In this document: one piece after another, positions 44,801-48,057 of the stretch
How the letters are laid out: every line of letters starts with the position of its first letter
Position numbering within the stretch: position 1 is the first letter of the stretch
Assembly: GCA_020072645.1 (NCBI GenBank)
Contig: JAIQGK010000028.1
Span: 1-48,057 of the forward strand
Direction: 5' to 3'
Length of the DNA: 48,057 nucleotides
Source: Terriglobia bacterium
GTDB lineage: Bacteria; Acidobacteriota; Terriglobia; Terriglobales; Acidobacteriaceae
Position numbers and translations under genes: made by a program
Notes under the pieces: model-generated
The model's input: the letters and a program-made list of their open reading frames with translations, nothing else
What the model was told of the DNA's origin: nothing
Databases searched by the model: none

Positions 44801-45050
44801 TAAGGGCTCAGTGGCATCCACAGCGCAGCTAATTTCAATATATGCGCCAAGGCACCAAGTTCGTGGTTGATCAGAGACGGGCCGGCTTTTTCGTGGTCCG
44901 TGCCCGGCGCGCTGCGCCAGCGTTGATAGTCGCGGAGGTCTCCTTCATGAAAAGAGGAGAGTCTCCGGTTGGGATCAAAAAAGCTCATGAGCGTCCGGAA
45001 ATGGTATTTGTACGCTTCGAGCGACCTGGGGCTCAGGTGTTGCTTCCGCC
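44797..45050 (-). pseudogene. Tyrosine recombinase (integrase) core-binding fragment
   Basis: The frame RKQHLSPRSLEAYKYHFRTL, then FFDPNRRLSSFHEGDLRDYQRWR, then GPSLINHELGALAHILKLAALW matches the SAM-like core-binding domain of phage-type integrases (target-site contact, INxEL-type helix). The catalytic R...HxxR...Y domain is absent. The fragment ends with a stop at 44797, where methyltransferase-like sequence begins. Upstream at about 45050 a stop interrupts the frame. It is a remnant of a mobile element. Confidence 0.6.
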
Positions 45051-45673
45051 TGGCTTATATCTCGCATGCACTGTTGAGACGCAGTTCCGGTGACAATGGG
45101 GGCTTTTGCATTTTAGTTTTTTCGGTAAACATTGCGCGATGATAAATGCGCGTACGAAACAACAGGTCAAGCAACAAGCGCTCGTGCAGAGATGACTAAG
45201 ACCGACTTGGAGTCTTGGTTACCGATGGGAGTCAGATAGGTCCCGATCTCCTATATCGTCCCCCGATTACGTTGAGAACCGATTTTCCAATCTCCATTGC
45301 TATGGGCTGGCAAGGGGCTATATATTTCCACACATCATTATTCCCTTCTCTCGGTTCAAGAGTTTCTGCTCCGATTGGCCGGGGCATCTTTTATGTTGAA
45401 AGAGTTCTCCGCTTCCAAAAATGATCCATCCCCGCTCGCGGGCTGGCTCTTTGAAAGTAGCCTCTGCCTCGCATCAGACATACCGCACGGTAACCAGTGA
45501 TGTAAGGGACAATGTAATAGACCCCCGCTGCAGATAATTCACGATCTGCTTCTCCTGATGGCCGACCCTGATCCGCAGATATGATGCAGGGACACGGGGG
45601 CCGGGAGCTTCGCCTTAATCTGAATCGCCCTCTTTCTTGAATGGCTTCCCCAAAAGAATGTTATCTAAACACG
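45051..45673. other. Gene-poor stretch
   Basis: No supported gene on either strand; a few short frames without domains. Confidence 0.45.
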
Positions 45674-45688
45674 GTTTGTATTGCAAAC
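45674..45688. promoter_or_regulatory. Inverted repeat upstream of the XRE gene
   Basis: GTTTG-TATTG-CAAAC, a perfect 5+5 dyad, ends 22 bp before the ATG. Small XRE regulators often bind such a dyad at their own promoter. Confidence 0.4.
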
Positions 45689-45710
45689 ACGACAGGGCAT
45701 TATTCCATAG

Positions 45711-45926
45711 ATGCCAGCCGATCTGCTTATAATAGTGGGTGACCGAATTCGCCGACGCAGAAAACTTGCCGGGTGGACTCAGGTCCAGTTGGCGGAGAGG
45801 ATTGGCATTGATCGCAGTTTTCTGGCCGACGTCGAAAGAGGAAAACGCAACATTTCGATCCTCAATCTGTATCTCATTGCGAAAGCGCTCAAAGTATCGC
45901 TATCGCAGCTTTTGACCAAATTATAG
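45711..45926 (+). CDS. XRE-family transcriptional regulator
   Basis: 71 residues forming essentially one Cro/C1-type helix-turn-helix: IVGDRIRRRRKLAGWTQVQL, AERIGIDRSFLADVERGKRN, ISILNLYLIAKALKVSLSQLL. The size and the FLADVERGKRN segment resemble restriction-modification controller proteins and small phage repressors. No restriction or methylase gene adjoins, so it may be an orphan from a lost element. The start is uncertain; no clear ribosome site precedes ATG 45711. Confidence 0.85.
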   Translation: MPADLLIIVGDRIRRRRKLAGWTQVQLAERIGIDRSFLADVERGKRNISILNLYLIAKALKVSLSQLLTKL

Positions 45927-46216
45927 TAATGGTTCCCGAGATCGCTCGACAAGGAATGGGCGATTTCCCTTCCTGTAGCGCGGTCAAGACTCTGCAACGG
46001 CAGGAGCCATTTATCAACCAAACACCAGCATATCATTGGCCCTGATCAGCACGTGCACATGATATTCAAACAATATAAATTTGGGCGCTTGGGGAAATCA
46101 CGACATCAACTCTTATGCTGGAGCGCCAACGAATGTGCTTCCCGCGCTTCCTAAGAAGCGTCGGCGGTCAGTTTCGGCGCGGCTGGTGACGTAAATTCCT
46201 TTGTGTAAAAGCGAGA

Positions 46217-46955
46217 GGGTGTAAGTTGGTTTTGGCCTAACGAGCTAAAACCGAATCCTGAGAAAAGGAGCCTTACACCCGATGGCGAAAGTAACAGAGA
46301 TCACCGAGCATTTCCAACATTTTGTGAGCGAACTGCAGGACAGCTTTTGGGGCGATATGTATGGCCGGACGCGTGTTGCGTGGCGGCAGTTTTGGAATGC
46401 GGATTCGCTGCGGGCGCGCGATCAGTGGATGGAACTGGATCCCTATCAACGGGCCGACGGCGAGCGTGAATATCGCAACGGCTTTTATGAGCGCGACTAC
46501 GTGACCCGGATGGGAACGATCCGGCTGCGGATCGCGCGGACACGGAACAAGAACTTTCTGCCGGCGGGGCTGGAGAGATTTCAGCGGCGGGCCGAAGAAG
46601 TAGCGATGCTGATCCGGGAGGCTTTTCTGCGCGGGATCAGCACACGCCAGGTGGGGCGGGTGGTAGCCATTCTGACCGACGAAGCGGTAAGCGCGCAAAC
46701 GGTTTCCACCCTGACACGGAATCTGGATCAGGCGGTGCGGCAGTTTCATCAAGCCCGGCTGGAAGATGAATGGGCCTATTTGTTTCTGGATGGAGTGAGC
46801 TTGGGGGTACGTCGTCCGGCGGAGCGGAAACGGGTGCAAATGCTGGTGGCCTACGGGGTGCGGCGCGACGGCAGCCGGCAGTTGCTGGCCTTTCTGCGCA
46901 GCCAGGGCGAGAGTCAAAGCGATTGGGAAGGACTCCTCCAGGATCTGTACCCCCT
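46217..46955 (+). mobile_element. IS256-family element, left end with truncated transposase
   Basis: The element begins at about GAGGGTGTAAG (46215-46225) and contains the N-terminal part of an IS256 (Mutator-type) transposase. IS256 homology ends at about 46950, and no matching right inverted repeat was found downstream, so the 3' half is deleted. Confidence 0.7.
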
Positions 46956-47025
46956 TTGTCCAACCGTTATCGCTCGGAAGAGTGATTCAGATACCGCAGG
47001 TCGTTGGCTTGCATTATCGCTATGA
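46282..47025 (+). pseudogene. IS256-family transposase, C-terminally truncated
   Basis: 247 codons; full-length members have about 400. The N-terminal region has the zinc-finger/HTH-like part (YRNGFYERDYVTRMGTIRL) and FLRGISTRQVGRVVAIL. The catalytic segment begins with WAYLFLDGVSLGVRRP, which includes the first DDE aspartate (LDG). Homology stops after GLLQDLY at about 46950; the second Asp and the Glu are missing and the last 20 residues are unrelated. AAGGAG precedes the ATG, but GGGTGTAAG (46217-46225) and CTTACACCC (46272-46280) can fold the leader around it. Confidence 0.85.
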
Positions 47026-47212
47026 ACGACGCGCAGGGTTTTGAGCTGCGGGCACAGGGCGTGGACGCATCCGCCATCCGATCTGTTCTTTCGGTTTGGA
47101 CTGGTAGGTGCAGTGACCTTCGGGAGTTGGGTATCGCTTTCCTTAATCTCTGACATCTTACTTTTGAAACGGATTCAAGAACGCAGTGGCAAAGCCATAA
47201 CGAAAGTGAAGA

Positions 47213-47305
47213 ATGACGGCTGAAGCCAAGGCTAAGATCAGTGCCGCAGCAAAACGCCGCTGGGCAAAATGGCGCAAAGCAACGAAGAAGGACCAGAAGA
47301 AATAA
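47213..47305 (+). CDS. Short basic peptide, tail-only copy 3 of the family
   Basis: 30 codons: MTAEAKAKISAAAKRRWAKW then RKATKKDQKK. It matches only the basic tail of the 11540 and 43349 proteins (AAxRRxxxxxxKKRW). The LEAERDRL helix is missing, and the upstream frame is closed by stops. It is either a free-standing short peptide or a truncated copy. Confidence 0.45.
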   Translation: MTAEAKAKISAAAKRRWAKWRKATKKDQKK

Positions 47306-47630
47306 GCCGTGCCTGTGTATAGGTCGGGGGCGTGCCGAAGTTGAGTAATTTTATGGATGGTCTAAACTTCTGAACAATGACTGCGTTTGACATAAAGTAC
47401 GCTGCCTTGAACTTTCAAGATCCGATCTCGTCGAGTTGGAGTGAAGAGCTCTGCCGGGAGTTGGAAGAGCAATTTCAGGACGGGCAGCTGACCTGGGCAA
47501 AATGATCCCCACATGGTCTTGGAGTTCCCGCGAAATCTGCAGGGTTATGAAACGACACAGAAAGAGTGCCAGGCGACCTTTGGCGTTATGTGCGCCGTCG
47601 TGATCCCCAGTACCAAGTAATTTCGCAAGT
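47306..47630. other. Gene-poor stretch with one doubtful short frame
   Basis: A 42-codon plus-strand frame at 47377-47505 (MTAFDIKYAALNFQDPISSS, ending QLTWAK) has no ribosome site or known family. Nothing else is supported. Confidence 0.35.
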
Positions 47631-48057
47631 TCATACTAACCTTTCATACTGGTCATCGGCGGCTATTATGTTCAATACCTGTATGTAGTTCCCTGCCATC
47701 TGCTCCATATACCAACCCTCAAACACATCCTTGTTATATGCCCAATAGAACCCAATCTCCCCATCCTGTTCCCACGCATGCACCTCCAGGTCAAAGCGCA
47801 CGTGCCCTGGTTCCAGCCTTTCCTGATACATACTAAGTTTCGAGACAGCCGGCTCATGTGGTGAATTGTTTTGCAGAGCAAACATCACCTGGAAGATTGG
47901 CGTCGTATTCAGCGTCCGCTGCGGCGAGAGCTCTTCCACCACCTTCTCGAACGGCACTTCCTGGTGTCGATATCCTTCCAGCGCCTTCCGCCTCACCTCC
48001 CCCACCAGTTCACGCAAGCTCCTCCGTCCCTCCACTCTCACCCGCATCGCCAGCGTG
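47631..48057 (-). CDS. NRPS condensation domain, C-terminal end (partial)
   Basis: The frame enters from the right edge and ends at a stop at 47631. It reads TLAMRVRVEGRRSLRELVGE, VRRKALEGYRHQEVPFEKVVEEL, TPIFQVMFALQNN and FDLEVHAWEQDGEIGFYWAYN, the second half of a condensation domain. A stop falls right after the domain's last helix (EQMAGNYIQVLN), so no adenylation domain follows. It could be a terminal C domain or a truncated synthetase. Its purine-rich codon use matches that of 1-1349, not that of 1700-6799. Confidence 0.85.
   Translation of the reverse strand, partial: TLAMRVRVEGRRSLRELVGEVRRKALEGYRHQEVPFEKVVEELSPQRTLNTTPIFQVMFALQNNSPHEPAVSKLSMYQERLEPGHVRFDLEVHAWEQDGEIGFYWAYNKDVFEGWYMEQMAGNYIQVLNIIAADDQYERLV

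Noticed and set aside
46914-47156. 80-codon minus-strand frame after the IS256 remnant
   Set aside because: It overlaps the transposase 3' end, has no ribosome site and no recognised family.

Overview
The window looks like a chromosomal segment of a soil Acidobacteriota (Terriglobia-like) genome. The reasons are gene style rather than a marker gene: a serine/threonine kinase of the acidobacterial type, a TIGR02999-like ECF sigma factor, a DUF2911 protein, an FtsX permease fragment of the acidobacterial ADOP type, a large RHS protein and a Kdp operon carrying an OmpL-like porin. No rRNA, tRNA or CRISPR array was seen.

Layout. (1) 1-11.1 kb, minus strand: a biosynthetic cluster in transcription order LuxR-type regulator, NusG paralogue (LoaP/UpxY-like), a truncated fatty acyl-AMP ligase, a flavin-dependent halogenase and an NRPS that starts with an A-T loading module and runs off the left edge. 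The NRPS is broken by a frameshift inside its second condensation domain. A separate NRPS condensation-domain end lies at the right edge (47.6-48.06 kb). (2) 11.3-13.3 kb: small genes and remnants, including a short basic protein with paralogues at 43.3 and 47.2 kb, an AAA+ ATPase scrap and a frameshifted DUF2911 gene. (3) 14.0-23.5 kb: a signalling block. On the minus strand are an ECF sigma factor, a CsgG-like protein, a small exported helical protein and a membrane Ser/Thr kinase. Divergently on the plus strand are an exported TPR-CHAT protease-like protein, a sigma-like factor and a membrane anti-sigma-like protein. A near-identical 45 bp direct repeat bounds the block on both sides.

(4) 23.7-37.6 kb: a complete K+ uptake locus. 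KdpF-A-B-C are encoded with a porin, several tiny membrane proteins, a PIG-L deacetylase, KdpE and a split KdpD (cytoplasmic sensor half on minus, histidine kinase half divergent on plus). Two further KdpD-sensor paralogues at the end of the operon are broken, one by a frameshift and one by an in-frame TAA. Direct repeats TTTAG(G/C) with an exact 11 bp period occur at three places in the locus and are good KdpE-box candidates. (5) 37.7-43.0 kb: a truncated ABC permease, then an exported protein and an RHS/YD-repeat protein with lectin-propeller-like repeats whose 3' end is fused to a foreign fragment. (6) 43.3-47.6 kb: decayed accessory DNA with methyltransferase and tyrosine-recombinase remnants, an XRE regulator and a truncated IS256-family element.

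The number of single-base frameshifts (1338-1350, ~13031, ~24296, ~44675) plus one internal stop (25112) means the reader must weigh real gene decay against assembly error. The truncations and chimeric junctions cannot be explained by base-calling error alone.
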